DNA of 64,000 nucleotides. It comes from Notospermus geniculatus (taxonomy: Eukaryota; Nemertea; Pilidiophora; Heteronemertea; Lineidae). The translations under genes and the position numbers were made by a program. Below, piece by piece: positions 36,574-48,523 of this stretch; position 1 is the first letter of the stretch; each line of letters opens with the position of its first letter. The stretch spans positions 257,325 through 321,324 of the forward strand of contig NMRB01000269.1 in the NCBI GenBank assembly GCA_002633025.1, written 5' to 3'. A model generated the notes under the pieces. The model ran no database searches, was not told the DNA's origin, and saw nothing but the letters and a program-made list of their open reading frames with translations.

Positions 36574-39500
36574 GAGAGAAAGAGACGCAAGAAGCGTTTG
36601 AGAAACACTTCACGGAGGAGCTCTCCATTTATAAGAAGGTGAACATCATCAGTTTGATCGAACTCGTCGGCCGAGAGAAGATAATCAGCGATGCATTTCT
36701 TAATCAAGTCCTCGAATACAACTCACCTGACCTATCATACGTCACGTTTGACTTCCATGAATACTGGTAAGTCCTCGAATACAACTCACCTGACCTATCA
36801 TACGTCACGTTTGACTTCCATGAGTACTGGTAAGTCCTCGAATACAACTCACCTGACCTATCATACATCACATTTGACTTCCATGAATACTGGTAAGTCC
36901 TCGAATACAACTCACCTGACCTATCATACATCACGTTTGACTTCCATGAATACTGGTAAGTCCTCGAATACAACTCACCTGACCTATCATACATCACGTT
37001 CGACTTGGCCAACAAATCTGTACAATAGACCGTGAAATTCACTGCAGATTTCAGTATCCCTAGCACCTTCTTTTCTCAAACCCTGGATCCACCCCTGGAT
37101 GTGGGATTAGATGCTTCACTCCTGTCACTTTCTTTCCAGCCGTGGGATGAAGTTTGAGAACGTCTCCTTGCTTCTTGAAGGTATTCGCGACATCATCAAA
37201 GAGATGAGGTATACATGGTAAGTCAGTTTGTTTTCCCAAACTTATGTGAAGTGCCTGCCTGCACCTTGGTGAGGGTCTGGACCAGGAACCCCCAGTTCCA
37301 TAGTCCAGTGATACACCACTTCTATGACATCAAATTCTATGACTTCTAGGACCGCTCCCATCTGGTTGGAGCTCAAATTCTATGACTTCTAGGACCGCTC
37401 CAATCTGGTTGGAGCTCAAAGCATCTTCTTCTGAAGTCGCTCGTCCACATGAGAGTTTGCTCATGCAAGTTGGCTGTCTATGGCCAGATCAGTTGTAGAA
37501 AACTATGGACAGTCATTGGTGTCACTGGTCTTGCGTAACCTATCAGGAAACAAGCCAAGGAGAGCTGGCTCGTATGAGAAAGGTCCAACATGGACGAGCC
37601 CCTTTGCAGTAGAATTCAATATCTTGTTTTAGGGTGGACAGGAAGGGTATGATCTGCGACCAGCGAGGAATCTTCAGGATCAACTGTGTTGATTGTCTTG
37701 ACCGAACAAATGTTGTCCAGACGGCAATCGCTCGAGTCGTCATGGAGACACAGTGCCGTAAACTAGGCCTACTCCCACCGGACGAAAACCTACCGCGGAG
37801 CTGCCGCATGACATTTCAACAGCTGTGGGCGAACAACGGTGACGCCATCAGTCGACAGTATGCCGGGACAGTTGCTTTGAAGGTACGTTTTTGCGTTTGA
37901 ACAAAAGTTTGCGTTCCAGAGAGGGTCTTCTGTGTGGAGACAGACACAGAGACACAACGGGTGAAAAAGGTTCCATTTAAGCTTTTGAGGAAATATTGCT
38001 TCAAATACATGTAGTTATCCAGTGTTGCCATCATTTCGCTTGGAGGAACTTTACCATTTACAATATTGACACTGAATAATCAACATACTGTAAAGCAGGA
38101 AAATTTCGCGTGCGGGAAATTTTCGCAAATTTCGCGAGAGTGTACGAGTCGCGAAAATTTCCTGTCGCGAATATGAGTACATGCAAGTGATAAATATGGT
38201 CCGTGAATACAAACTGAAAAAAATGGCGGAGACTCGCGAAAATATCCTGCTGCGAATATGTCTATCATTCTTGATTCGCGAAAATTCCCAGCCGCGAAAT
38301 TATCTTGCTTTACAGTATACCTCATTGCTGTCTCCTTCAGGGCGACTACACTCGAACTGGTGAACGTCGCTTGGCCGGTCTGATGAAGGATGGTGCCAAT
38401 TCTGTCAACAGATACTACTTACGGTTCAAGGACGTGTATCGGCAGGCTTCCATTGATATCATTCTAGGTGAGTGACTGAGAGAAAGGAGAACCACAGTGG
38501 GGTAGTTGTTCTGGTCTCTGACTAGCGATCAGAGGGTCCCAGGTTCGAATCCCACTGTGGCATGAGACTTTGGGCAAGTCTCTTTGCCTTACTGGCCTCT
38601 CCCCACTCAGGTGTATAAATGGGTACCGGTCAGAATGCTCAGANNNNNNNNNNNNNNNNNNNNNNNNNNNNNNNNNNNNNNNNNNNNNNNNNNNNNNNNN
38701 NNNNNNNNNNNNNNNNNNNNNNNNNNNNNNNNNNNNNNNNNNNNNNNNNNNNNNNNNNNNNNNNNNNNNNNNNNNNNNNNNNNNNNNNNNNNNNNNNNNN
38801 NNNNNNNNNNNNNNNNNNNNNNNNNNNNNNNNNNNNNNNNNNNNNNNNNNNNNNNNNNNNNNNNNNNNNNNNNNNNNNNNNNNNNNNNNNNNNNNNNNNN
38901 NNNNNNNNNNNNNNNNNNNNNNNNNNNNNNNNNNNNNNNNNNNNNNNNNNNNNNNNNNNNNNNNNNNNNNNNNNNNNNNNNNNNNNNNNNNNNNNNNNNN
39001 NNNNNNNNNNNNNNNNNNNNNNNNNNNNNNNNNNNNNNNNNNNNNNNNNNNNNNNNNNNNNNNNNNNNNNNNNNNNNNNNNNNNNNNNNNNNNNNNNNNN
39101 NNNNNNNNNNNNNNNNNNNNNNNNNNNNNNNNNNNNNNNNNNNNNNNNNNNNNNNNNNNNNNNNNNNNNNNNNNNNNNNNNNNNNNNNNNNNNNNNNNNN
39201 NNNNNNNNNNNNNNNNNNNNNNNNNNNNNNNNNNNNNNNNNNNNNNNNNNNNNNNNNNNNNNNNNNNNNNNNNNNNNNNNNNNNNNNNNNNNNNNNNNNN
39301 NNNNNNNNNNNNNNNNNNNNNNNNNNNNNNNNNNNNNNNNNNNNNNNNNNNNNNNNNNNNNNNNNNNNNNNNNNNNNNNNNNNNNNNNNNNNNNNNNNNN
39401 NNNNNNNNNNNNNNNNNNNNNNNNNNNNNNNNNNNNNNNNNNNNNNNNNNNNNNNNNNNNNNNNNNNNNNNNNNNNNNNNNNNNNNNNNNNNNNNNNNNN

Positions 39501-42500
39501 NNNNNNNNNNNNNNNNNNNNNNNNNNNNNNNNNNNNNNNNNNNNNNNNNNNNNNNNNNNNNNNNNNNNNNNNNNNATGGAGTGACTCATTGATGGTGTCT
39601 TGAACTTTCACGGTGTATTTCTAGTGGGGAGTTGATGTGATGATTTGGGATGTCTGTTGAAAACTTCTATCTGAGGGTGGGGAGTCATTGGATAGGTTTG
39701 GGCGAACCATCCATGTTGTGTTGAAGACTTGCTGAGGTGATGAGCCATTTGGGGAATCATTGATGGTATTCGAGGGTTGTCTCGCTGAACAGGGGTCTTA
39801 GATGATGAAATTGGTTGAGAACTTCATGTGGAAGTGTCTAGAAGGTTTAGACAGGTTGGTCTTATCGGCTATAGATGGACTGTCGGATTTGCTGTATGCA
39901 GGGCTCTGTGGGACGCATGTGTCAGATCAGAGGTCAGCATTTATCAGGAGAAGGATCTGGGCTTGTTTGCAAGGTGGTAGTTCAGTTCTGATTGATAACA
40001 TGAATTCCATAAACGTATGCTTTCAACTCTTTCTTTCCTTCATCCTTCATCTTCTTTCAGTGACTGTGTAAAACCTATTCAATGTTCCAAATACAATGTA
40101 TTGCTATCTGTAAACTTAACACATTGTATTTCAGTTTTTTTCATGATTTACTAGAAATTTATGAAACAATAATGTAAGTCCGGTTCGTTTAGAGTGACAT
40201 CAATGGTTGCATTATGCCTGCACGCTGTTACATGGTTTGGATTGGATCGTTACTTGATAGGACAAATGAAAAACTGCACTTGGCTTGTCCTTGACATCTC
40301 TCCGTTTGTCGTCACCTGAATTCTCTATGGTTGGAGAGCCAGTGGTGCAGTGGTTGAATGTCAGATTCGAAACCAAGAGGTCAGAGGTTTGACTGCTGTC
40401 ACCACTTTGTTTTTTGACTGGTCTGAAAGGATCACGTGATGTGCTGAATGAGCTGCTCCTTGAGTTCACCAGAAAAGTGGAGAAAAAATAAAATAAAAGT
40501 GCAATAACTTGAAAAGTAAAAGCGTAATAATGTGAAGTGCTTTGAGACTGCATTGAAGTGCAATATCTTCGTATCAGTTATTTGCACCATCAAAACTTTG
40601 TCTAAACTCCAAGAAAAACATAGCAGAGTTGTTGTGTACCACTTTGCAAACTTTTGGCTTCACAGTAGAGGATTTCAAAACCTTGTAAAAATCAATTCCA
40701 GACTTGTTGGTGACTTGCTCTCCGATTCAGGTTACTTCAAATGGAGAATTTTTTGCCAGCCTTTGTTTGAACCCTTCCTTAATATAGTGCTGATGAGTTC
40801 ATCCCCAAGTTGTCATTATGTCACATGACTGCATGGAACAGGGATGAGATAACAAAAAAGGGCTGTATCAAGTTATCGGAGTCACCTATGCCCTTCCTAG
40901 GTACCGGGACCCGAGTCCTGGGGATGGAATCTGTGTTCCTCACATGGTGTATTCAATGCCCCTCACATGGTACAATGACCTTGGTTCCTTAGCAACCTAG
41001 GATCTTTAGTGATCTTCGTTGCTTAGTGATCTTGGTTTCTTAGCGACCTTGGATCTTTAGTGACATTGGTTCCTTAGTGACCTTGGTTGTTAGTGACCTT
41101 GGTTCCTTAGTGACCTTGGTTGTTAGTGACCTTGGTTCCTTAGTGACCTTGGTTCCTTAGTGACCTTGGTTCCTTGGTGAACTTTGTTCCTTAGTGACCT
41201 TGTAGCATGAAGTTTCCTTTGGTTCCAGCATCATGCACCTATTTAAGTTTGATGGGAAGAGTTTTTGAAACACCTGCATCTGCGCACATTTCTGGCTGCG
41301 TTACCAAGATTTATATCATTTGGGTCAGGGGTGTCTCACGGGCCTCAGTGAATCACCTGTCTGTAGATATTCCACTTAGTTCATACTAGACAGTAGTTGA
41401 TGTAGTTTGCTTTGACCATATTGGAATCTGAGCAGTTCAGCTGATGGGGGCCTGAAAACCACAGTCAGAGAGTCAGGCAGTAGGGCCTTTCAGACAGTCA
41501 GAACAATTCTCTGCTGATTGCGCTGTCTTCTGATATCCATACACAAATGCTGAGAATGGTGATGGGGGACCACTTGACAGTAGTTTTTAGGCCACTACAC
41601 GAGTTCTGGATGCTTGTTACAGTTCATAGCTTCACGCATGTTGTCATCAAATACACCCATCCCATGAAAACTTGGCATTGGGAAAACTGTTGCATCTGGT
41701 TTTGCACTAAAGTTTGCTGATTTTGGCGGTAGATTCTTGTTACAGCATGCCAACTGATGGTACGTCACCTAAAGCACCATGGTTACTGTGGGTGAAGGGT
41801 ATCACTGCGACATTGCAACAAATGTCATAAATTTAGTCAATTAATGGCTTGTCGCTGACCTGGGCTCCCGCCACTTGCAACAATATTTATCATAAAAGTA
41901 TTTCTAATTCAACAGAAATTAAATCTTGGTCAACAGAAATTAATTTTGGGTCAAAAGCAATTAATTCTTGGTCAACAGAAATTAATTCTTGGCCAACAGA
42001 AATTAATTCTTGGTCAGTAGAAATTAATTCTTGGTAAAAAAAATTAATTTTTGGTCAACAGAAATTAATTTTTGGTCAAAAGAAATTAATTCTTGGTCAA
42101 TAGAAATTAATTCTTGGTCAACAGAAATGAATTCCTGGTCAATAGAAATTAGTTACTTGGTCAACAAAAATTAATTCCTGGTCAACAGAAATAAATTCTT
42201 GGTTGACAAAAATTAATTACTTGGTCAGCAGAAATTAATGCATGTGCAAAGCACATCACCTGCATTCAGTGCAGAGATTGGCCTTCGCCTTGCCTGTTTG
42301 AAGTCACCCATACTAACATAAGAACCTGCATGGTGTAAAGAATATCCCTTTAACTCGACCCAGTGTCATTGGCCCAAGTAAGAACTCTTCTCAGCAACTC
42401 TGTGAAGCTTTTGCTGCAGAAAAACCAGGCTCGTATTCATAAAACCTTGCTAGTTTAGTTGGTTTCTGGTTGTGTACATTGGCCCATGGAGGTCTTATTT

Positions 42501-45500
42501 TATACCTCCATGATGATTGGCCTGTACAAACTGGGCACTTTTGCAAGTGACTAAGCCTATATGGAACGTGAAGTTTTAGGAGCAACTCTAAGCAACGTAC
42601 TTCCTGAGATAGGCCTAGTCTATGGTTCTTTGGCTAGGAATACACCAAACGCGATGCGTTGACACGCACGGCAAAGGCTTTGTTATTTTGCGCCACCCTG
42701 CACGTAAACAAAGGTTTTCAAAGCATAAATCGCGCGTGTTGCCCTGTCGCACGCAATCACGTTCGGTGTATCCCTAGCCTTAGGCCTCACTCTGTGTCAA
42801 CGAAGTGTATATGGTGACACAGGGAGTGAGGGCTAAGAACCACAGATTGTCCCTGAATGAGCAGCTTTATAGTGCTTACATCGAGTTTCGTAGGTACAGA
42901 CCTTGGCTTCTGTCCTCCATACATGTACTATTAAATTCACCATCTTAGTCCACCTTAAATAAATCCAGCACCAACATTAAGTTACAAATTCTATTCTTTC
43001 TTTCATCGTGCATTTGACCCTTCCTGAAATTTGCGGCTGAATCTTACAAAATTCTCGTCTTTTTCAGCCCCAGTGATCCAACTCAAGAAATGGACACAAT
43101 AATCTTACTCAGCCAGAAAGCATATTATGTAATTAGGTAGGTTGTTTGGTTATAATCCTTCAAGCGGGGGACAAGACCACTACTCTCACCAAACACCCCT
43201 CCAAAGTTTGGCATACCTTGGCAGAGGAGGAGTGTTGAGGAGCATTTTGCCAACCAGCATGCATCAAAATATTATGGTGTCGTGGTTGCTGTTCTTGTAG
43301 TCTGAAAACTCTCTCTCGAGAGATCCTGGATCAGCACTTAAAGCTGGTAAACCTGGTTTCCTTCTACATCTATGATTAACCGAACCACTCTACCGTATTT
43401 CAGTTTTGACGAGGAGGTTGAAAAAATCGCCCTGTGCTACAAAATCGGCTTAGAAAACATCGAGAAGATAGAAATCGGCCCTGAACCGGCTGTTTTCAAA
43501 TCGAAGTATTCCTGCATGCGTATCTTCTACGGCTTCAAGGGACAGACCGGGTTCTTCCACACATTCCGTGCAACGAATACTCGGCTTTTCAACAACATCG
43601 TCATCGTGATCAAGAATCAGGAAGAAGCAAAAGGTAATCGTAGTTGATAGGCCGTTCTCAAATTGACGAAGACGAAAAAGGTCTGCGCATTTCTGCCGAA
43701 ATGTCAACCATAACCTCAGTCTGAAACTGAACGACGTGATGCAGACAACCCCACGACAGTGACTCTGAAGACGTTGTGTCAGAGTTGACCATAGCGGAAT
43801 CATGGATGGCGTCACATCACCCATTTTCAGATCGAGGTTCTGGTTGAGATTTCGGAGGAAGTGGGCAGGTCTGCGAATTCGAGAATTGTCTATTAGATCA
43901 GATTTTTGCTGCTGTTTCCTGCAACTGGCGTCAAAACATGTTGCTATCACAAATCACCCCCCAGCGATGACGGCTGCAGTGTTGATTGATTGTTCCTGTC
44001 TTGTGTCTTCCAGAATCGCTGAGGGCCATCGCTGAATCGATTGTGGCTGCGAGGAAACTTCACTACGACGAGATCCCGATTATTGAGACAAAACTTGAAA
44101 GGTAATTGTCGTGGGTTTGAATTCGTCATTTGCTCATTTCCACTTGGTGTATCCTCCCTCGAGGTTTTGCCTTCCTCTTATCTCATCTGAGTCTTTCTCT
44201 TTTAGGAGGAAGTCCCGCCCTCACCCTCACAGCATGAACATCATGAGCCAACTCGCAAATCTCGACTGGTGTGAATGTAAACTCAGCATATCCCGAGACT
44301 CGTCGACCGGTGATGTGCCAGCGACGGCGAATCAGGTGTCGACGACCATGTCGAGCGTCCAGCGCACGTTGAACAACCTGAATCCGATTCGTAGGATGCG
44401 GATGATTGGACGATCGGGGTCGGTGGATAAGAAGGAGGAAGTGAGCCCACCGGAGACGGGGAAGGAGCTCTTGGAATGCATCGATAGAAACACGTCGGAG
44501 TGTACAGACAATCATAGTGAGGCTTCAGACTTGTATATAGATCTGACTGATGATGAAATGATGGCAGTAAGTTCGGCAGCGTTTCAGAATTATCCCGGTG
44601 ACGATTTGGGGATTCGGGGATTTGGGGATGGAAAGGAGGATGAAAAAGAGGACGAGGTCATTCTCCCGAGCTGTGGCATAATCGCTGCTCCCCACGGCAA
44701 CAAACTGACCAGTAATTATCTGAGTCGATCGCTCGATAAGGATGACGTGGATGGTAATCCCGGTGACGGGGATTTGAAATTCGTTGAGGATCATTTCAGT
44801 CATCAGCCAAAGTTGAGAAAACGGTCTGAAGGGAAGTCAAAACTGACGGAGAAATATAAACGTCATTCTGTCGAGATGATAAACTTCGCCGAGCGGCTTG
44901 GGAAAGAGATGTCACTGGATCTGGATCTGGATAATGAGAATGTACCTGACATCCCGGAGGAGGAAGGGGGTGTTTCTGATGGCGTAGGGGGCGCTGGGGA
45001 TAGTTTGTCTGTTGTGCCAAATACGAAGGAAAAGAGACCGTCGCAAACGTTTGAGGTTGTGAACGACGAGAGTGGACAGTATGTTCTTCCTGATAACCCT
45101 GAGTTTCTTAATGATAGAACTTTAGATGTGCCAAAGTCGGAAGGAATGGCGGTGAGTCGCTCGACGGGTATCTTAGAATCGGAATTAGCGTACCAACACG
45201 GGGAACTGGAGGATGAACTTATTAACGAACCAGTGCTCCCCGACTCGCGAGAAAGACGACAAAGTAGGCTGGGACATTCGAATATGAAGACGTCGTTCAG
45301 CGACGGGTCGATATCATATCACACGGAGTCGGAAGAAATCAACCTGATCCCCGCCAAACAGGAATTCTCATTGAGTAAGCTACGAGTACAAATGCCGAAG
45401 ATCAGCTTGCCAAACTTCCAAACACAACGGGCACAGCGTCAACAGCGTGTCGCGGACGACATCGAACAGATTAAGAAAACGAAGATGGGAGGTCGTGCCT

Positions 45501-45577
45501 GTCTAACAAACATCATGAATGTAAACGAAGAATATGTGGCAAACCTGAGCCATGATAATGATATTGGATTTCTGTAA
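36574..45577 (+). CDS. INPP5F: INPP5F/SAC2-type phosphoinositide phosphatase (3' part; N-terminal exons not found, one internal exon probably in the N gap)
   Basis: SAC2 removes the 4-phosphate of PI4P on early endocytic membranes (family knowledge). Visible exons: 36574-36766, 37140-37217, 37633-37882, 38341-38467, 43068-43136, 43404-43633, 44014-44101, 44206-45577 (stop TAA). Phases agree at every visible junction. The third exon carries the catalytic motif RINCVDCLDRTN (CX5R-T; nucleophile Cys codon at 37685). The fourth begins GDYTRTGERRLAGLMKDG. Exons 43068-44101 encode the hSac2 region (GLENIEKIEIGPEP, YSCMRIFYGFK). The last exon encodes 456 acidic, Ser-rich residues, including VILPSCGIIAAP, which matches a conserved patch of vertebrate INPP5F. 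About 60 residues expected between ASIDIIL and the exon at 43068 are missing and probably lie in the N gap (38644-39575). The N-terminal half of the SAC domain was not recognised upstream; it may be in unrecognised exons or outside the window. The first exon's 3' end is tandemly duplicated (see repeat at 36708). Confidence 0.93.
36708..37010 (+). repeat. 63-bp tandem duplication of an INPP5F exon end and its splice donor (about 4.8 copies)
   Basis: Units begin at 36708, 36771, 36834, 36897 and 36960 and are nearly identical. Unit 1 is the last 59 coding bases of the exon (VLEYNSPDLSYVTFDFHEY plus two bases of the Cys codon) and the donor TG|GTAA. Units 2-4 repeat both exon end and donor; unit 5 diverges before its donor. 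Each unit is 21 codons, so the copies stay in frame, but every unit ends in TGG TAA when read through. Confidence 0.95.
37318..37426. repeat. Family A MITE fragment, tandemly doubled, in an INPP5F intron
   Basis: The right arm of family A (caaattctatgacttctagg, accgctc) occurs twice in direct repeat, each followed by atctggttggagctcaaa. No terminal repeats remain. Confidence 0.65.
38086..38317. mobile_element. MITE with tactgtaaag ends (family B), copy 1, in an INPP5F intron
   Basis: Ends tactgtaaagcaggaaaatt and aattatcttgctttacagta. The interior is rich in tcgcgaaaatt motifs in both orientations. It ends 23 bases before the exon at 38,341. Confidence 0.87.
38484..38643 (+). mobile_element. 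A second type of tRNA-derived SINE, cut by the N gap
   Basis: The tRNA-like head runs from about 38,490 (ccacagtggggtagttgttc) to a B box (ggttcgaatcccactgtgg). The ends CCACAGT and ACTGTGG can pair like an acceptor stem. The following body (ctttgggcaagtctctttgc, cactcaggtgtataaatggg) is a typical SINE central region. The 3' end is hidden by the gap, and it lies in an INPP5F intron. Confidence 0.75.
38644..39575. other. Assembly gap (932 N)
   Basis: An uninterrupted run of N inside an INPP5F intron or exon cluster. The protein alignment lacks about 60 residues between the exons ending at 38,467 and starting at 43,068, so at least one coding exon probably lies here. A SINE runs into the left edge. 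Confidence 0.99.
40331..40555 (+). mobile_element. SINE-like element with degenerate tRNA head
   Basis: It starts gagagccagtggtgcagtgg (A-box-like), has gaggtttgactgc at the B-box position, and ends near gtgaagtgctttgagactg, a 3' end often seen in SINEs. It lies in an INPP5F intron and is unrelated to the six-copy family. Confidence 0.55.
41005..41200. repeat. 16-17-bp minisatellite in an INPP5F intron
   Basis: About ten copies of ttccttagtgaccttgg, with shorter variants lacking tcc. Confidence 0.88.
41905..42240. repeat. 21-bp minisatellite in an INPP5F intron
   Basis: About 15 copies of cagaaattaattcttggtca with substitutions. A 62-codon open frame through it (NSWSTEI repeats) is a by-product of the 21-bp period. 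Confidence 0.9.
42619..42846. mobile_element. Outer palindrome interrupted by a second inverted-repeat element
   Basis: The left end tctatggttctt pairs with the right end (aagaaccacaga), and the rest (taggcctcactctgtgtca / tgacacagggagtgagggct) forms a hairpin once the insert at 42,632-42,779 is removed. It lies in the INPP5F intron before the exon at 43,068. Confidence 0.75.
42632..42779. mobile_element. Inner MITE nested in the palindrome
   Basis: Inverted ends ggctaggaatacaccaaacg and cgttcggtgtatccctagcc. Flanks ttt and tta may be a diverged 3-bp duplication. Confidence 0.72.
43650..43900. mobile_element. Palindromic MITE (family F), copy 1, in an INPP5F intron
   Basis: Arms tctcaaattgacgaagacg / gcgaattcgagaattgtct with central mirrored blocks (ctgaaactgaacgacgtgat, gacgttgtgtcagagttgac). 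The same order is present at 55,110-55,385. Confidence 0.78.
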
Positions 45578-46147
45578 ACTTCAGTTCTTCTCAATATATT
45601 GTACCGGAAATTGGGTTTACCCGTAGGCCTACGTTTATACTATCTGGTTTACACTCTGTCCAGTTCTTCTGGTCGTATGCTAAATTCTTTCGCTGTTTCT
45701 CTCCTGTTCATTGGTCAAACGATGACAGGATTGGATGGACTGTAAACCGTCAAAATCTGGCAGTTCTTCGTCTATTATGGGACTGCGTTAAGAATCTCTC
45801 ATAACCCCTAATCTTTTACTACAGCTTGTCCTTCAATGTTTCACTGCCGTTCTCAAAGTCATAATGTCTGAAAGATTTCAATTGTGAAAATTCGGGCATT
45901 AACTGAAATGTTGCTACCTCCCTGTCCCAACTCTGAAATCCAGTATCTAACGGCTAGTCTTTCAATATAAAACAGTTGCTATCAGTGGCAAGGTTGTGTT
46001 GTGTTTCATGTGATCGGTTTTGACAAAGTTGTGTTTGTAATTATGCTTGTGACGTGTTCAATCATGGGTAACTCTAGAGTGTGCAATTTGCTTCTAAGCT
46101 GCCAAATTTCGAAATGATAGGTACTTAATCAATCAAGGATCATAAAT

Positions 46148-46350
46148 GTGACCTGCTCTGGCAAACGCAGATGCATATCGCTCAGAAGTTGAGCCTCAAC
46201 GAACTAAGATGACACCAGGAGAGAATGGAAGAAATAGATTCTTTGAAGATTTCATAACAGACAGACAGTACTGAAACTGACAAACCTTTGGCCTCAACCT
46301 GCCAAGCTAAGAGCAACATCTGTCTGCTTTTACCAGAGCAGGTCACAAAA
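46148..46350. mobile_element. MITE-like element with gtgacctgctctgg ends
   Basis: Inverted ends gtgacctgctctggcaaa and ttttaccagagcaggtcac. The interior contains tactgaaactgacaaacctt, shared with the region near 16,575. Confidence 0.75.
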
Positions 46351-46540
46351 GGTACATGTAATTTATCGTCTGTGAAGTCACATTGTACAGTTATTGTCAA
46401 TCATTACTATTGCGATTTTAGTCAACAAAATGTGATACTGTGGCATTAAGTAGACTTTTATCATCTTAACTGCTGGTTAGTAGGAAATCCAAAACTAGAG
46501 CACAAAAGGTGACACACAAAATGATATAATAACCGAAGTC

Positions 46541-46650
46541 GTCCTCCAGAAATTTTGCAAATTTTCGACCCCAACCGGGGTCTTCTGAAGCCTGAAGCCT
46601 GAAGAAGACCCCAGTTGGGGTCAAAAATTTGCAAAATGTTTGGAGGACGA
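46541..46650. mobile_element. Palindromic MITE downstream of INPP5F
   Basis: gtcgtcctccagaaattttg pairs with caaaatgtttggaggacgac, and the arms continue through gaccccaaccggggtctt. The centre holds a gcctgaa repeat. A half-site of the same family is at about 13,490-13,540. Confidence 0.8.
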
Positions 46651-48523
46651 CGCTGATTAGTAGGAGGTCTTGAATTTTAACTCCACGAAATCACTTGTCC
46701 AGAGTCCTGTTTCCACTACAGCGGATTCCACTGTGGTTTGCAGCGAGCGAAGTTTTCACAGGGTTTTGGATAATCCTTCCGTGGTAACAGTACATGGTCT
46801 CTTAATCCTCCCATTGCTTGTGAAAATAACACAACTTGCTGCAAACCGTGGCGGGATCTGTTGCAGTGGGAAAATGGGCCTTGCCTAAACAACTGTCAAT
46901 GTTGGCCTGCCTCCTCTTGCTGAACCAGTAGTTACGATTTTAGAATGCCATTGAGATAGAAGTACCGGTAGTTGTCTTATGTGTTTTATAAGTGTTAACT
47001 AAATAATGACATGTGTAATTTGTCTTGTAAATGGATCACGTCTTTGCCATTTGTGATTTTGGAACTTAGGAGGCTGCAATGATAAGGCAGTAAGATCACA
47101 GCTTCACAATTAGAATGTTTTATCGCTGTATAAAGCTTAAATTCTCACATAACTTTTGAATACTGCCATAATGTTGGGCGAAATCTTGTGGATCTGATTT
47201 TAAAAGACACTGTCGTTTGTTTTCTATGAATCTTATATGCAGAATATGATGTTGAACTACTCGGTTTTGGAAGGCATTTATATGCAAACGTGTTGTGTAG
47301 ACCTCCCTTTTAAAGTAGTCGGCGAGCTATGCAAAATGAAATGGCTTTTGAAAGACACTTGGTAGCCAGTATCTCAAAGCTGTTCAGCACGACATCATGA
47401 CATATTGACAGTCTCAGTCAGGGTCTAGATGTTACTTGTAGCCTGGAGTTCGACGCTTGTACTAGAGCTGAAACTGTTGTATGCGATCTCTGTTTGTAGT
47501 GAAATCCAATATGTAGATAGTTTGGAGCTCAAGCTGGCAGGGCACCAGGCGATATCGCAGGTGATTTGATTGTACTGAGCAAAATCAGCTGGTGGCGCCA
47601 GGTGTGCGCTGGACAGCGATGCGTGGAATCTTCTTGCCAGTGATGGTCAGTGTCAAGCAGTACTAAAACTGATATTTGCATTGTCTCCGGAGGCTTGCGA
47701 TATCACCTCATGTGCCCTGGTGTGCTGCTTGCTTTAGTGTTGATTTATGACATCAAGACTAACCATGCCTGTAATTATCATAACCCAACAGATCTGAATT
47801 TATGGGTGTGTACCAACACTTGTTTGTGTTGGACAACTGCCAACTTGGTCAGGGAAAATTTGAATGATACTAATCACGGTAACTACATGACTACTCTAAT
47901 TTATACTCAGTAAACTATCATTGTTTTACCGGCATTTCAAATATGTGACATACTAGTCCTGTGGACAAGGTAATCTTTTCTGTTTGTTGAGGTTCGCATT
48001 CTGTAATAATTCATTGTCGGTTTTTGTATTAATTCGACCAAGGGTGCAGTCATTAGACCTTGTTACACATGCTGTAGTGCGTAATTAATGTACAAGCCGT
48101 GTTTGCATCTGTGCGCAGACAGTGTTGGCCACAACGGAGCAAGTTCAATTCACAACACTGTGCAATGCATGATGAAATGTGACCCTCTGCTGTCTGTACG
48201 TTCAGGCTCATTTTCCATGTAACTTAAAACTGGTTTTGTAGTGGAGGGTCACAAATGTGTGGTGGTCTAGGAAAACCCGGCAGATGTCACTGAATGATCA
48301 ACAAGGGCTGTCAGATTGCCTGTGCATTGACCTAGCCTACGGTACTAGGCCTACTGTTTACCTGTTATTTAGTACATTTCAGCTATTGAAATGTGCGGGT
48401 TCAGCAAGGCCATTAACACTTCCCTCAAATGCAACATCCGCCAGGTTTTCCCAGACCACCACACAAATTTGCCCTTTTTGGGGTCACGTGTGACTTGACA
48501 CAAAATTGTCTACACTTGATAGT

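Larger units (their letters stand above)
45578..48523. other. 3' flank of INPP5F, no further gene
   Basis: Presumably begins with the INPP5F 3' UTR. No canonical AATAAA was seen close to the stop. Contains the MITEs at 46,148 and 46,541 and otherwise unremarkable sequence. Confidence 0.5.

Noticed and set aside
36691-37066. Open frames of 114 and 120 codons with 21-residue repeats
   Set aside because: Out-of-frame and antisense reading of the 63-bp INPP5F exon duplication.
38490-38562. Possible functional tRNA gene (anticodon loop reads CTAGCGA)
   Set aside because: The T-arm does not pair properly and the sequence continues into a SINE body, so it is the tRNA-like head of a SINE.
38570-39611. 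Long open frames of 316-340 codons on both strands
   Set aside because: They consist of the N gap translated as X; no real sequence supports them.
41849-42037. Open frame with NSWSTEI repeats
   Set aside because: By-product of a 21-bp minisatellite, inside an INPP5F intron.
43450-43950. 166-codon minus-strand frame
   Set aside because: Antisense of an INPP5F exon running into a palindromic MITE.
44183-45020. Minus-strand frames opposite the last INPP5F exon
   Set aside because: Shadows of a 456-codon real coding exon.
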